Positions 16,543-25,710 of a stretch of DNA of 64,000 bases are shown one piece after another. The DNA is from Methylobacter sp015476545 (GTDB lineage Bacteria > Pseudomonadota > Gammaproteobacteria > Methylococcales > Methylomonadaceae): assembly GCF_052162025.1 (NCBI RefSeq), contig NZ_CP197401.1:1116001-1180000 (forward strand), read 5' to 3'. The notes under the pieces were generated by a model. It had not been told where the DNA came from, did no database searches, and saw nothing but the letters and a program-made list of their open reading frames with translations. The number at the start of each line of letters is the position of its first letter. Position 1 is the stretch's first letter. The translations under genes were made by a program, and so were the position numbers.

Positions 16543-16731
16543 ATGAGTATAAAGAACATCGTATTATTGTTGGCCATGGCGAGTGTTATGCAAGGCTGTG
16601 TTTTGACTAAAATAGTGTCGGTACCGATGCGTTTAGGCGCCGCCGTGGTTTCGATCGTACCGGTTGTGGGCAACACTGCGCATGATGGGATCGATGAAGC
16701 GGCCGAAGTTGTTGATGATGTTCCAATTTGA
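16543..16731 (+). CDS. Small lipoprotein, DUF6726-like
   Basis: The 62-residue product starts MSIKNIVLLLAMASVMQGC, a lipoprotein signal with the Cys of the lipobox at residue 19. The mature part (VLTKIVSVPMRLGAAVVSIVPVVGN, ending in an acidic helix) matches my recollection of the DUF6726 family of tiny proteobacterial lipoproteins, whose function is unknown. GGAG at 16531-16534 is eight bases before this ATG. An in-frame start at 16462 would bury the signal peptide and is rejected. The gene ends 77 bases from a convergent gene. Confidence 0.7.
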   Translation: MSIKNIVLLLAMASVMQGCVLTKIVSVPMRLGAAVVSIVPVVGNTAHDGIDEAAEVVDDVPI

Positions 16732-16808
16732 TTCATAGCTGAAACAGTATTTGACAGCACTGATTTCAACACAAGTTTCAGGAGGAGTATTGGCCCTAAT
16801 AACCGGGG

Positions 16809-18047
16809 TTAATACTCCTGACTCAACCTCTTTATGGTTTCTTTATCCTGCGCCAGCGGAAGATTGCGGGCGACCGCCTTGACAAAACTGTGAATATCTT
16901 CGGCAGCAAGATGTCTTGTCAACGTAAATCGGATGCCCGATTTGCGATGCGAGACGGCCGGATAAACGGCATGGTTCGTGTAAAAGCCCTCTTCCTGCAG
17001 ACGTTTGGCCATGTAACCGGCGGCAATAGGATGCCCCAGTTTGATGTAAAAAATGGGCGATTGCGATGGGGGCGCTAAAGGCAGATTGTATTCCTTGAGC
17101 AGAAGGTTGCACAGCGAAATGCGATCTTTTATCTCCTTCTGCAGGCGTTGAATTTCAGGCGACAGATGGATGCGGGCCGAAGCAATCGCAGCGCCCAGCA
17201 TGGGCGGCTGCATAGGGCCCGAGAAAATCATGGGGCCGCCGCAGTTTTTAACCTGGCGATGCATCTGGGCCGATGGAAAGATTAGCACGCCGCCTCCGGC
17301 CGCGAATCCTTTACACAAAGACGTGGCGACTACCATGCGTTCCTGAATGGGCATTTTATCGAGGACGTAACCCCGGCCATGCTTGCCGGTCCAACTCATG
17401 CCATGCGCGTCGTCAAAGTACAGATGCAGTTGCTCGTAGCGCTGCAACAGCGCGCCTAAGGCGCCCACGGGGGCCAGATCGCCAAACATGCTGTAAATGC
17501 CGTCTGTCAGATACCAGATATGGTTGTATTCAGAACTCAGCGCGCTAATGCGCTCTTCCAGGAACTCCAGGTTGCCGTGGGGCAGGATTTCGACCGGAAC
17601 GCCTTGCACCTGCACGAGTTTCGCAGCCGTTTGAACACTGTTGTGCGCCATCTGGTCGATAAGGATCGCATCGCCTTTTTGAATGAGGACGGGGAGGGCG
17701 GCTATATGGCCGAGTGTCGTCGTGGGCGTGACCAGCACATGGCCTTCGAACAGTTGCTCCAGCAGTGATTCCAGTTCCCGATAAGGCGTGGCGGAGAGAT
17801 AGGTCCTTGAAACAGCAAACTGAGTGCCAAAGCGCATAGCGGCATCGATAGTGCCTTGTCTAAGCCGCTTATCCAGTTCCAGTCCCAAATAACTGCAGAG
17901 CGCGAAATTGACCAGATGCCTGCCGTTCAGGCAGATAGTCCTGCCATTGTAAAACGCGTCTTCAGTCGTATGTTGAGCCAGGCCATGATGAGCGCCTGCT
18001 GTTATTATTTCGTCAAAATCGGTGACCCAGCTTGATTTAATAGCCAT
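16809..18047 (-). CDS. Alpha-oxoamine synthase-like PLP enzyme (AONS/SPT family)
   Basis: The 412-residue protein is a fold-type I PLP enzyme. It has the family signature LTDGIYSMFGDLAPVGAL, a DDAHG motif that positions the cofactor, and the Schiff-base lysine in SLCKGFAAGGG. The C-terminal HLAAEDIHSF pattern is also typical. The family condenses amino acids with acyl thioesters (8-amino-7-oxononanoate synthase, serine palmitoyltransferase, CqsA-like). The lysine context differs from the common GTLSKAFG, and no biotin genes are adjacent, so a lipid- or signal-related relative is as likely as BioF. The enzyme is cytoplasmic, and the gene is divergent from the helicase gene. Confidence 0.8.
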   Translation of the reverse strand: MAIKSSWVTDFDEIITAGAHHGLAQHTTEDAFYNGRTICLNGRHLVNFALCSYLGLELDKRLRQGTIDAAMRFGTQFAVSRTYLSATPYRELESLLEQLFEGHVLVTPTTTLGHIAALPVLIQKGDAILIDQMAHNSVQTAAKLVQVQGVPVEILPHGNLEFLEERISALSSEYNHIWYLTDGIYSMFGDLAPVGALGALLQRYEQLHLYFDDAHGMSWTGKHGRGYVLDKMPIQERMVVATSLCKGFAAGGGVLIFPSAQMHRQVKNCGGPMIFSGPMQPPMLGAAIASARIHLSPEIQRLQKEIKDRISLCNLLLKEYNLPLAPPSQSPIFYIKLGHPIAAGYMAKRLQEEGFYTNHAVYPAVSHRKSGIRFTLTRHLAAEDIHSFVKAVARNLPLAQDKETIKRLSQEY

Positions 18048-18433
18048 TACATAGTCCTAACTGAAGGGCATTATTTTTACTGATCCTGCGGTCTGAGGGT
18101 ATAGTAAATTTGCTTTTTTGTGACAAACTTCAAACATAGGCAGGGGCATGAAGATAACTTTGCTGATCTGCTGCAGCATCAGGTTTTTCCTGAGATCAAC
18201 GGATTGTTAAGATTGCGCCACAGTCAACTTCGGCTGAACTAAAATTTTGGAGTGTGATAGGCAGCCCGGAAGAGGACTGTGACAGATGCAAGGTTAAGTC
18301 ATGAAACTTAACTCAAACTTAACAATCACTCTGGATTGAGGAAATAACCGTGTTTTGAATGAAGCCGGTTATATCGAATAAAGACAACCTATTACTGTTA
18401 ATAAGGACTATCCAATGAAATAATAGTAATTAG
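18048..18433. other. Divergent intergenic region, no gene seen
   Basis: This 386-base stretch must hold promoters for two divergent genes. A repeated TTAACT/TTAAC motif occurs around 18293-18328 (AGTCATGAAACTTAACTCAAACTTAAC), but I cannot assign it. Two very short frames (17 and 19 codons) are not supported. Confidence 0.3.
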
Positions 18434-21385
18434 TTGAATTTTTTAATATTTAAATCAAGCTTGGATAATAACCTCACACCTTATCAAACCGGCTTTTTAG
18501 CCAGGACATTCGCCGCGCACGCCTTGACTTACCGTTCATTGTCGGTCGCCAGGCAGGGCATCGTGTTATCGGGCAATGAGATCCATACAATCCCGTTCCT
18601 GCAGATCGCGCCCGGCATAGCAATTGAGCGAGGCTATTTTTGGGATGCCTTGGCAATTCATCTGGAAGACGGTCAGATTATTCGCTTTGGCGGCATTTCA
18701 AAGAAAAAGGCAGGCAGTCTCCAAGTCGAATTAAACCGGCGGACCCAAAACTACATCAAAGGTTTCTATCAGACCATTATTCCCGACCTGAGGCAGGCCA
18801 GTGAGCAAGCGCAGGCTTTATTTCATGGCCAGCGCTACATTCGGCAACCTGCTGCCATGCAATGGCTGAAAAACCATGAGCATTTGCGTGACGGCATTTG
18901 CCGTTCGGATATTTCACATTACCTGTCTAGAGAAGAATATCAGCTGATCGAACTGGTCCGGCCCTTCCTGGAAAAGGGCTACGATCATATTGCTAAAATC
19001 AATGACAGTTACGTCCGATCTCAGCTTAGGACATATCGGGACTATTTCGACCGGATTGAAAGCAATCCGTTAACGGACAGGCAACGCAAAGCCTGCGTGA
19101 CCGATGAGCAGCATAACCTGGTGCTGGCGGGCGCCGGCACCGGCAAGACCAGCACCCTGGTAGGCCGGGCGGGTTATCTTTTAAAATCGGGGCTTGCGGC
19201 ACCCGGTCAAATTCTGATGCTGGCCTATGCCAACAAGGCCGCCAGGGAAATGGAGGAGCGCATTCAGGCCAGGCTGGGTATCAGCACATTGACGGTCAAG
19301 ACTTTCCACAGCCTCGGCAAACAGATCATTACCGAAGTCGAAGGCGCGGTGCCGGCTATTGACAAAATGGCCGAAGACGAAGCGCTGAGAGCCCGGTTTG
19401 TCGATGACCGGATCAGACAGTTTCTGCTCGACCAGCGCTATAAATCCCGGCTGGTCACTTACTTTACGCGCTTTATTTATCCCTATAAAAGCCAGTTCGC
19501 CTTTAAAACCGAAGGCGCCTATCATGCCTATATCCTGGAGAACGAAATCCGCACGCTGCAGGGCGAACTGGTCAAGAGCTATGAGGAATGCGAAATCGCC
19601 AATTTTCTGTACCGGCAGGGCATCGTTTATGAGTATGAAGCCAATTATCAGGTCAATACGGCCGGGCCGGATTTCAGAGCCTACCAGCCCGATTTTTACC
19701 TGCCTGAATACGGGCTTTATATCGAGCATTTCGCCGTCAATGAAAAGAACGAAACCCCATCCTTCATCGACCGGCAAAAATACCTTGAAGGCATGGCCTG
19801 GAAGCGCGCATTGCATGAGGCGCATAAAACGCGGCTGATCGAGACGTTCAGCTATCAAAAACACCAGGGCATACTCACCGAGGCGCTCAGAACGCAATTG
19901 CTGGCCGTCGGCGTTCGATTCAGGCCGCTGCCGGATGATCAACTGCTGAGCCGGTTACGCGAATTCGGCGAAATATCCAGATTCAGCGAACTGATCGCGA
20001 AAGTGCTGGCCTTGTTCAAGGCGGCTTTCCTGTCCATAAAAGACCTGAGCAGTCTAGCCCATCAGCATGAGGATAAGGAGCGCATGCTGGCGGCGGTGCT
20101 GCTGTTTGAACCGGTTTACCAGGCTTACCAGCAGCACCTGAACGACAATGGCACCATCGATTTTGACGACATGATCGGCAAGGCCATCAGCTATGTCGAA
20201 TCCGGCCGGTATCGTTCGCCTTACCGGCATGTGCTGGTCGATGAGTTTCAGGATATTTCGGCGAGCCGGGCCCGGCTGGTCAAGGCGCTGCTGGCACAGC
20301 ATGCCGATAACAGCCTGTTTTGCGTCGGCGACGACTGGCAGTCCATTTATCGCTTTACCGGCAGCGATGTATCGATCACGAGGGACTTTGAAAAACACTT
20401 CGGCTTTACAGCCACGAGCGTGCTCGACAAGACTTTTCGCTTCAATAACAAAATAGGCGAGGTTGCGTCCCGTTTTGTCTGCCAGAATCCCGCCCAGATC
20501 AAAAAACAGATCAAAAGCCACCGTCAGGTCGACGGGCCGGCTGTTTCACTGATCAAAACCAGTACCGAATCAGTCGGCCTCAATGCGGCGCTGGCCCGTA
20601 TCTCGCAAAAACAGCCTGAAGGCGCCAGCGTGCTGATTTTGGCCCGGTTCCATTTCAGGCAGCCCGAGCTGTCCGGCCTGAAGCGCCAGTATCCGCAGTT
20701 AAACCTGCAATTTATGACGGTTCATGCGTCTAAGGGCAGGGAGGCCGATTATGTGATTGTCCTTGGACTGGAGCAAGGCAAACAGGGCTTTCCTTCGGAA
20801 AAAGCCACGCATGCGCTGCTGGAATTGCTGTTGCCTGAAGCGGAAGACTATCAATACGCCGAGGAAAGACGGCTGTTTTATGTCGCCCTGACGCGGGCCA
20901 GGCATCATATTTATCTGATCACCGACGGCAACAAGGCGTCGAGTTTCGTCCGCGAGCTGGTCGACGACCGATACGCCATTCTGGCCGATGAGTTTCAGGG
21001 GCACGGTTTCCAAAAGCAATTAGCCGATACGCCCTGCGATCGCTGTCAAACCGGTTATATGATTGCCAGAAAAAGCCAGTACGGCATTTTTTACGGCTGC
21101 AATCAATATCCGCTCTGCAGCCATACGCAAAAAGGCTGTCCGAAGTGCGGCAGTGCCTTGATTACGAAGGGACGCTCCAGGGTTTGCAAAAACAGGGACT
21201 GTGAGGTTGAAGAACCGGTCTGCCCGAAATGCGGCGGCAGCATGGTCCTGCGCAAAGGCAAATACGGCCAATTCTGGGGATGCGCCAATTACCGGCCGCA
21301 TGCCGGATTCTCCTGCAATCATACCGAGCAGGCGGTAAACTCTGGTACAAAAGTCGGGTTGCCGGACCAGGATTACATCACTTGA
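18434..21385 (+). CDS. UvrD-like helicase with nuclease-like insert and C4 zinc ribbons
   Basis: The 983-residue protein is a superfamily 1 helicase related to DNA helicase IV. It has Walker A GAGTGKTS (about residue 235), motif II VDEFQD (about 605), the motif III-like GDDWQSIYRF, and late motifs VHASKGREADYVIVLG and RRLFYVALTRAR. Between the early and late motifs, QPDFYLPEYGLYIEHF (about 416-431) resembles the Asp...Glu core of PD-(D/E)XK nucleases. The C-terminus has topoisomerase-type C4 zinc ribbons (CDRCQTGYM, CPKCGSAL, CPKCGGSM). The start is TTG 18434, because the only nearby ATG (18415) stops at once. A 45-base gap separates it from the downstream GDPD gene. Confidence 0.85.
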   Translation: MNFLIFKSSLDNNLTPYQTGFLARTFAAHALTYRSLSVARQGIVLSGNEIHTIPFLQIAPGIAIERGYFWDALAIHLEDGQIIRFGGISKKKAGSLQVELNRRTQNYIKGFYQTIIPDLRQASEQAQALFHGQRYIRQPAAMQWLKNHEHLRDGICRSDISHYLSREEYQLIELVRPFLEKGYDHIAKINDSYVRSQLRTYRDYFDRIESNPLTDRQRKACVTDEQHNLVLAGAGTGKTSTLVGRAGYLLKSGLAAPGQILMLAYANKAAREMEERIQARLGISTLTVKTFHSLGKQIITEVEGAVPAIDKMAEDEALRARFVDDRIRQFLLDQRYKSRLVTYFTRFIYPYKSQFAFKTEGAYHAYILENEIRTLQGELVKSYEECEIANFLYRQGIVYEYEANYQVNTAGPDFRAYQPDFYLPEYGLYIEHFAVNEKNETPSFIDRQKYLEGMAWKRALHEAHKTRLIETFSYQKHQGILTEALRTQLLAVGVRFRPLPDDQLLSRLREFGEISRFSELIAKVLALFKAAFLSIKDLSSLAHQHEDKERMLAAVLLFEPVYQAYQQHLNDNGTIDFDDMIGKAISYVESGRYRSPYRHVLVDEFQDISASRARLVKALLAQHADNSLFCVGDDWQSIYRFTGSDVSITRDFEKHFGFTATSVLDKTFRFNNKIGEVASRFVCQNPAQIKKQIKSHRQVDGPAVSLIKTSTESVGLNAALARISQKQPEGASVLILARFHFRQPELSGLKRQYPQLNLQFMTVHASKGREADYVIVLGLEQGKQGFPSEKATHALLELLLPEAEDYQYAEERRLFYVALTRARHHIYLITDGNKASSFVRELVDDRYAILADEFQGHGFQKQLADTPCDRCQTGYMIARKSQYGIFYGCNQYPLCSHTQKGCPKCGSALITKGRSRVCKNRDCEVEEPVCPKCGGSMVLRKGKYGQFWGCANYRPHAGFSCNHTEQAVNSGTKVGLPDQDYIT

Positions 21386-21430
21386 TGCCATTCCGGCCGG
21401 ATAATTCAGTTAACAACAGAGAGGATAAAC

Positions 21431-22351
21431 ATGGCATTTGAACTGAATCCGCTACGGACGGGAGGCAGGCGCCCGGCCGGCGTACTGAATATCGCCCATC
21501 GCGGCGCGCGCGCATTTGCGCCCGAGAATACACTGGCCGCGTTCGAGAAGGCGAAGGGCTTCGGTTGCCTGATGTTCGAGCTGGATGTCCATCTGTCGAA
21601 AGATGGCGAATTGATTGTGCATCACGACGAACAGCTCACACGCTGCACCGATGCCGGCGTGATATTTCCGGGCCGTGGCAGTTATGCGATTTCCGATTTT
21701 ACTTATGATGAATTACGGCAACTGGATGCCGGCAGCTGGTACGTTGAACAGTTGTCATTGCCGGCCTCCCGGCGGCAGTGGTTTCTGCAAGGCTTGACTG
21801 AAGAAGAGATCGAGCAATTTGTCAGCGCGCAGGATCTTGCCTTTTATGCATCCGGCGAGATCAGGCTGCCTACATTACGGGAGGCTCTGGAACTGGCGTT
21901 GTGTAAAGATCTGATGGTCAATATCGAGCTTAAGGCATTGCCGCGCATGTATCCGGACATGGCCGAAACGGCTGTGGGGCTCGTTGAGTCACTGGCCATG
22001 GAAAACCGCGTTTTGATTTCATCGTTTGATCACGAACAGCTGGTCAGCGTGCGCCGGCTCTCAAAAGCTATAGCGACGGGTGTTTTGACTGGGGATAGGC
22101 TGGCAAAACCGGACGCCTATCTGGCGCTGCTCGATGCCGATGCCTATCATCCAGGCGCTGATTCGGTGGGCCTTAATTCATTAGCCCGAAAGCTCGATCC
22201 GTGCGGCATTACCGATGTGCTGGCATCTAGCCGCGCCGTCAATGTCTGGACCTGCAATGACAAGGACGAGATGCGACAGCTGATCGCGGCTGGCGTGACC
22301 GGCGTGATTTCGGATTTCCCTAACCGGGTTCGTGATGTATTGCAGGAATAA
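21431..22351 (+). CDS. Glycerophosphodiester phosphodiesterase family protein
   Basis: The N-terminus has the GDPD core AHRGARAFAPENTLAAF with the catalytic His and Glu. FELDVHLSKDGELIVHHDE follows, with the metal-binding Glu/Asp and second His. The enzyme hydrolyses glycerophosphodiesters to sn-glycerol-3-phosphate and an alcohol. The 306-residue length is above the usual ~250 because an insertion of about 45 residues (about 98-140) precedes the IRLPTLREAL motif. No signal peptide is visible, so it acts in the cytoplasm. AGAGGA at about 21419-21424 supports the ATG. Confidence 0.87.
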   Translation: MAFELNPLRTGGRRPAGVLNIAHRGARAFAPENTLAAFEKAKGFGCLMFELDVHLSKDGELIVHHDEQLTRCTDAGVIFPGRGSYAISDFTYDELRQLDAGSWYVEQLSLPASRRQWFLQGLTEEEIEQFVSAQDLAFYASGEIRLPTLREALELALCKDLMVNIELKALPRMYPDMAETAVGLVESLAMENRVLISSFDHEQLVSVRRLSKAIATGVLTGDRLAKPDAYLALLDADAYHPGADSVGLNSLARKLDPCGITDVLASSRAVNVWTCNDKDEMRQLIAAGVTGVISDFPNRVRDVLQE

Positions 22352-22421
22352 TGTGGGGACAACTTCTCCTAAGGCGCCTACTGTTGGCAGTCGCCTTAAC
22401 AGTCGGTTCTATTGCCGGCAG

Positions 22422-23543
22422 TCAGGCAAAGCGGTCGGGCAGCCAGCCCCGATTCACGCATTCCCGAAAACACCAGCCCGGCATGGTTTCGGTCTTGTAG
22501 CTCCAGAAGAACCAGCCCAAGTATTTCTCGAAAGTGGCCAGCTGGGCTGCGGCATAGCCGCGATAAGCAACGGCCAGCTGGAACTCGTCCATGTCTGTCA
22601 AGTTATGATCGAAAGGCCCGTCCGCCCAGAGCGAGACCATTTTTAAATCCAGTCCTAGACTCCATTCGCCGACATAAGTCGGCAGGCCGAGATGGCCGAT
22701 GATGTCGTCGGCTTCATTTTTCCAGTCAATGGCGGCCTTTTTTATATGCCCATAAATGTCCGTGTTGACATCGGCAGGGACAAAACACTGGTAGCGGTGA
22801 ATATCGAATACGACATTGTTGAACTCGGGCTCCTGAAGAAAGCCCGCATATTCCGCATACGAGCGGAAGCCGTCATGGAAGACCACGGCGACATCGCGGG
22901 CCTGGCAATACCGGCGTATCCGGCGGTAGCCATCGGTTGTGTATCGCTTTAACAGCGCCGTATCGATGTCCCAGCGCGGCTCGTTCAATACCTCGATGGC
23001 GTGCAGGGCGGGGCGGCTGCGGTAGCGCTCGGCTAGGCGCTCCAGTACCTGCAACGAATAGTCGATATACTCCGGCTTGGTATGCCACTCGCAGACGCTT
23101 TGGATGCCGCCGTTATCAAAACCGTTCTGGCAGCCGGGCGCGGCATGCAGATCGAGCACGATCAACAGTCCGCACTCCTCGGCCCAGTCGAAAGCGCTGT
23201 CGAGAATTTCCAGGCCGCCCTGAACATACGGATACGAAACCGAGCCATAGGCGCGGTGGTAAGGATAATCAGGGCCGATGATCCAATGGCCGACCGGAAT
23301 CCGGACCGCATTGATGCCAATCCGGGCCAGCCAGACGAAATCCTCGCGCGTGATAAACGTATCCCAATGCCTTTTCAGCACTGATTCGGCGCGCGGGCCG
23401 AGTTCCACGCAAAAGGAGGTCTCGTCCACGGCTTGCAGACCCTCAAAGAGGCTCGGCGTCATCCATTTTTCCAACAGCAGCCAGCCGCCGAGATTGACGC
23501 CGCGCAGCTTCTTGCCGCATTTATTGTCAAATACCGGTTTCAT
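22422..23543 (-). CDS. Glycoside hydrolase family 5 protein (exo-beta-1,3-glucanase-like)
   Basis: The protein opens with KKLRGVNLGGWLLLEKWMTPSLFEG, the signature start of GH5 exo-beta-1,3-glucanases of the fungal Exg type. The acid/base Glu lies in EVLNEPRW (about residue 165) and the nucleophile Glu in YVGEWSLG (about 292). Length (373) fits a single catalytic domain. No signal peptide is visible, unlike the secreted fungal enzymes, so it may act on intracellular or periplasmic glucan or use another export route. It ends 70 bases from the convergent GDPD gene and starts 17 bases after the ABC protein gene on the same strand, so the two are probably co-transcribed. Confidence 0.86.
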   Translation of the reverse strand: MKPVFDNKCGKKLRGVNLGGWLLLEKWMTPSLFEGLQAVDETSFCVELGPRAESVLKRHWDTFITREDFVWLARIGINAVRIPVGHWIIGPDYPYHRAYGSVSYPYVQGGLEILDSAFDWAEECGLLIVLDLHAAPGCQNGFDNGGIQSVCEWHTKPEYIDYSLQVLERLAERYRSRPALHAIEVLNEPRWDIDTALLKRYTTDGYRRIRRYCQARDVAVVFHDGFRSYAEYAGFLQEPEFNNVVFDIHRYQCFVPADVNTDIYGHIKKAAIDWKNEADDIIGHLGLPTYVGEWSLGLDLKMVSLWADGPFDHNLTDMDEFQLAVAYRGYAAAQLATFEKYLGWFFWSYKTETMPGWCFRECVNRGWLPDRFA

Positions 23544-23560
23544 TTATCGCCCTGCCGTGA

Positions 23561-25252
23561 TTACAGCACAATCCGGCGCTGATGAAACATCTCAGCCTTG
23601 GGCTCATTGCTGATTGTCAGCATGGCGGCATCGGGCAGCATCTGACTGATCAATCGCATCATTTCGGTTTCTCCCTCGGGGTCCAGCGAATCGAACGCGG
23701 TTTCCGACAAAATCCATTTGGGTTTCTGCAGCAGCACGCGGACCACGCCCAAACGCTGCTGCTGTTCGCGCGGCAGCACTTTTTCCCAATCATCGATCTG
23801 GTCAAGCTGCTCGATTAATTCCGGCAGACCTACAAGCTCAAGCGTCTCTTTGAGCACGGAAGGACTGAAGTCGTCGCAGGAGGACGGATAACAAATGGCT
23901 TCGCGCAGCGTGCCGGTCGGCAGGTAAGGCCGCGGCGGCATGAAAAACATATATTCATCATCGGGCAGTTCAATACGGCCTTCGCCCCATGGCCATAGGC
24001 CCGCTATGGCCTTGAGCAATTTGGAACCGGTAAAGATATTACCGGTAATAAGAACCCGTTCGCCAGTTTTGATCTCGTCATTGAGTTGCGATGCACAGAC
24101 AATGCCGTCGAGCCGACTGATGCACAGATTGTCGAAACGCAGGGTCGGCTTATCCGTTTTTACCAGTACAATGCGGTGCGGATCAGGACGCACGATCTCG
24201 TCTTCCAGATCGTCCAATGCCTGGATCAGGCTCAATACACGCTCAACCGAAGCCCGCCATTGGGCGACTAAGGCCATGTTATCGACCGGCCAGGATAGGG
24301 CGGAAGCCACGTGCTGGAATGACTGGGCCGACTGCATCAGCGCGCCCAATGTGATGGTTCCCCAAATATAGCGCGGCGCCGACACCAGAACAGGGACGGC
24401 TGTAGACAACACTGAGTAGCCGGAAGTAAAAAGCAGAATATGCGTCCAGGCGCGGGTTTGTTGGTTATAAGCGTCAATAATATCCTGGAAAAGTTTCTGA
24501 AAATGTTTTTTCTCGTGAGTTTCGCCATGAATCAGAGCAATTGCCAGGGAGCTTTCGCGCGCTTTCACGAGACTAAAACGGTAATTGGCTTCCATGGTTT
24601 GCCGGATATTGGTCGTTTGGCTTAAAGGTTGGCCGATCAACCAGCCCAAAGCCGACGCGCCGGCTGCATAAATTAGCGCTACCCAGACCAGATGCCCATA
24701 GATGGGCATTTCAATAAAGCCCAGATCAAGCGTGACAACGCCTGAAAGTGTCCAGAGAATTTCAATAAAACTGATCAGTATCAGCAGGCTGTAAAACAAC
24801 GAGTGAAACAGGGCAATGCCGTCTTCAGTGGCAATACGGATATCTTCCGCGATGCGGCTGTCCGGGTTATCGTGCCCGGTGGTCTGTAAGTGGGTGATTT
24901 GATAATGACGGCCTTTGTTCATCCAGCGATTGGTCACATGATCGGTCAGCCAGGCTCGCCAGCCGATCTGCAGACGGCGCTTGACCGTTAAATGCAGGCC
25001 TGTGGCCGCCATGCTAGCGGCAAAAATCAATACGAGCAGCCCGATCTGTCTGAAAAATCCTGACATCGAGCGCTGCTCCAGCGCATCGAATAATGCGGCG
25101 CTCCACTCCGTGATGATGACAGCAATAAACATCTGCACGATGGTCAGCGCAATCAAGGCCAAGGTCAGTTTGCGAATGGTTGCCTTGTCTTCCGAATGCC
25201 AGTAAGCGCCGGCCAAGCGTATGAATTGGATAAAAAAATCGCTGGATCCCAT
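23561..25252 (-). CDS. SbmA/BacA-like ABC membrane protein with degenerate ATPase domain
   Basis: The 563-residue protein has the SbmA/BacA (ABC_membrane_2) transmembrane domain at residues 1-340 and an ABC ATPase domain at 370-563. The ATPase site is decayed. Walker A reads GNIFTGSK (404-411), with Ser at the position of the essential Lys. The Q-loop Gln is Pro (FMPPRPYLP). The signature is LPREQQQR instead of LSxGEQQR. Walker B has Ser516 in place of Asp, although Glu517 remains. The H-loop His is Asn549. SbmA itself lacks an ATPase domain and is driven by the proton gradient, so this protein may transport peptides or cobalamin-like compounds without hydrolysing ATP. The gene precedes the GH5 gene on the same strand. 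Confidence 0.85.
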   Translation of the reverse strand: MGSSDFFIQFIRLAGAYWHSEDKATIRKLTLALIALTIVQMFIAVIITEWSAALFDALEQRSMSGFFRQIGLLVLIFAASMAATGLHLTVKRRLQIGWRAWLTDHVTNRWMNKGRHYQITHLQTTGHDNPDSRIAEDIRIATEDGIALFHSLFYSLLILISFIEILWTLSGVVTLDLGFIEMPIYGHLVWVALIYAAGASALGWLIGQPLSQTTNIRQTMEANYRFSLVKARESSLAIALIHGETHEKKHFQKLFQDIIDAYNQQTRAWTHILLFTSGYSVLSTAVPVLVSAPRYIWGTITLGALMQSAQSFQHVASALSWPVDNMALVAQWRASVERVLSLIQALDDLEDEIVRPDPHRIVLVKTDKPTLRFDNLCISRLDGIVCASQLNDEIKTGERVLITGNIFTGSKLLKAIAGLWPWGEGRIELPDDEYMFFMPPRPYLPTGTLREAICYPSSCDDFSPSVLKETLELVGLPELIEQLDQIDDWEKVLPREQQQRLGVVRVLLQKPKWILSETAFDSLDPEGETEMMRLISQMLPDAAMLTISNEPKAEMFHQRRIVL

Positions 25253-25371
25253 GGGTGATTCTCCGCGTTGGGGTGAAAATATTACATAAAGCTCAGGCTT
25301 GATTTTGTAAGTTTTATGCCTGAATCATGCGAATTCGATGAGTTTTAACGAAATCGACGCAACGCGGAATT

Positions 25372-25545
25372 CTATTCAGCCTGTGTGTCAGCAACCGCAG
25401 AGGATGCTTCGTGTGTGGATGCCTGTTTGGCTTTTTCCTTTTCCTGTTGGGAAATATAAGTTCCTCCGAGGATAAACGCCATGATCGATACATATACCAC
25501 TGAAGCGATATAGCGGGCCTTTTTGGACTGTTCGTAACTATTCAT
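25372..25545 (-). CDS. Small single-pass membrane protein, 57 aa
   Basis: The frame from ATG (25545) to TAG (25372) encodes MNSYEQSKKARYIASVVYVS followed by a hydrophobic stretch to about residue 30 and a charged, Ala/Glu/Lys-rich tail. A positively charged N-terminus before one transmembrane helix and a polar C-terminus fits a real small membrane protein with its tail outside. The ribosome-binding site is weak. The gene lies 119 bases upstream of the SbmA-like gene on the same strand and may be its leader gene. No family is recognised. Confidence 0.5.
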   Translation of the reverse strand: MNSYEQSKKARYIASVVYVSIMAFILGGTYISQQEKEKAKQASTHEASSAVADTQAE

Positions 25546-25710
25546 CAGTATCTAAAAAATTATTAATTTGAAGGAATTCCCCATTAAATCAATCCTCATA
25601 GAGATGGTCAAGCCAATAAACAAGGTCAGGCGTTTGACGGCCCCGTGCTTGATTTGCATTTTGGGATTCGGTTAGGACGCCGGTTTGGCGTGAGTTTTGT
25701 TGGGGTGGTT

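Noticed and set aside
16783..16819. Inverted repeat AGGAGTATT / AATACTCCT between convergent genes
   Set aside because: It could be a weak shared terminator, but there is no T-run and it overlaps the stop codon at 16809, so I did not list it as a feature.
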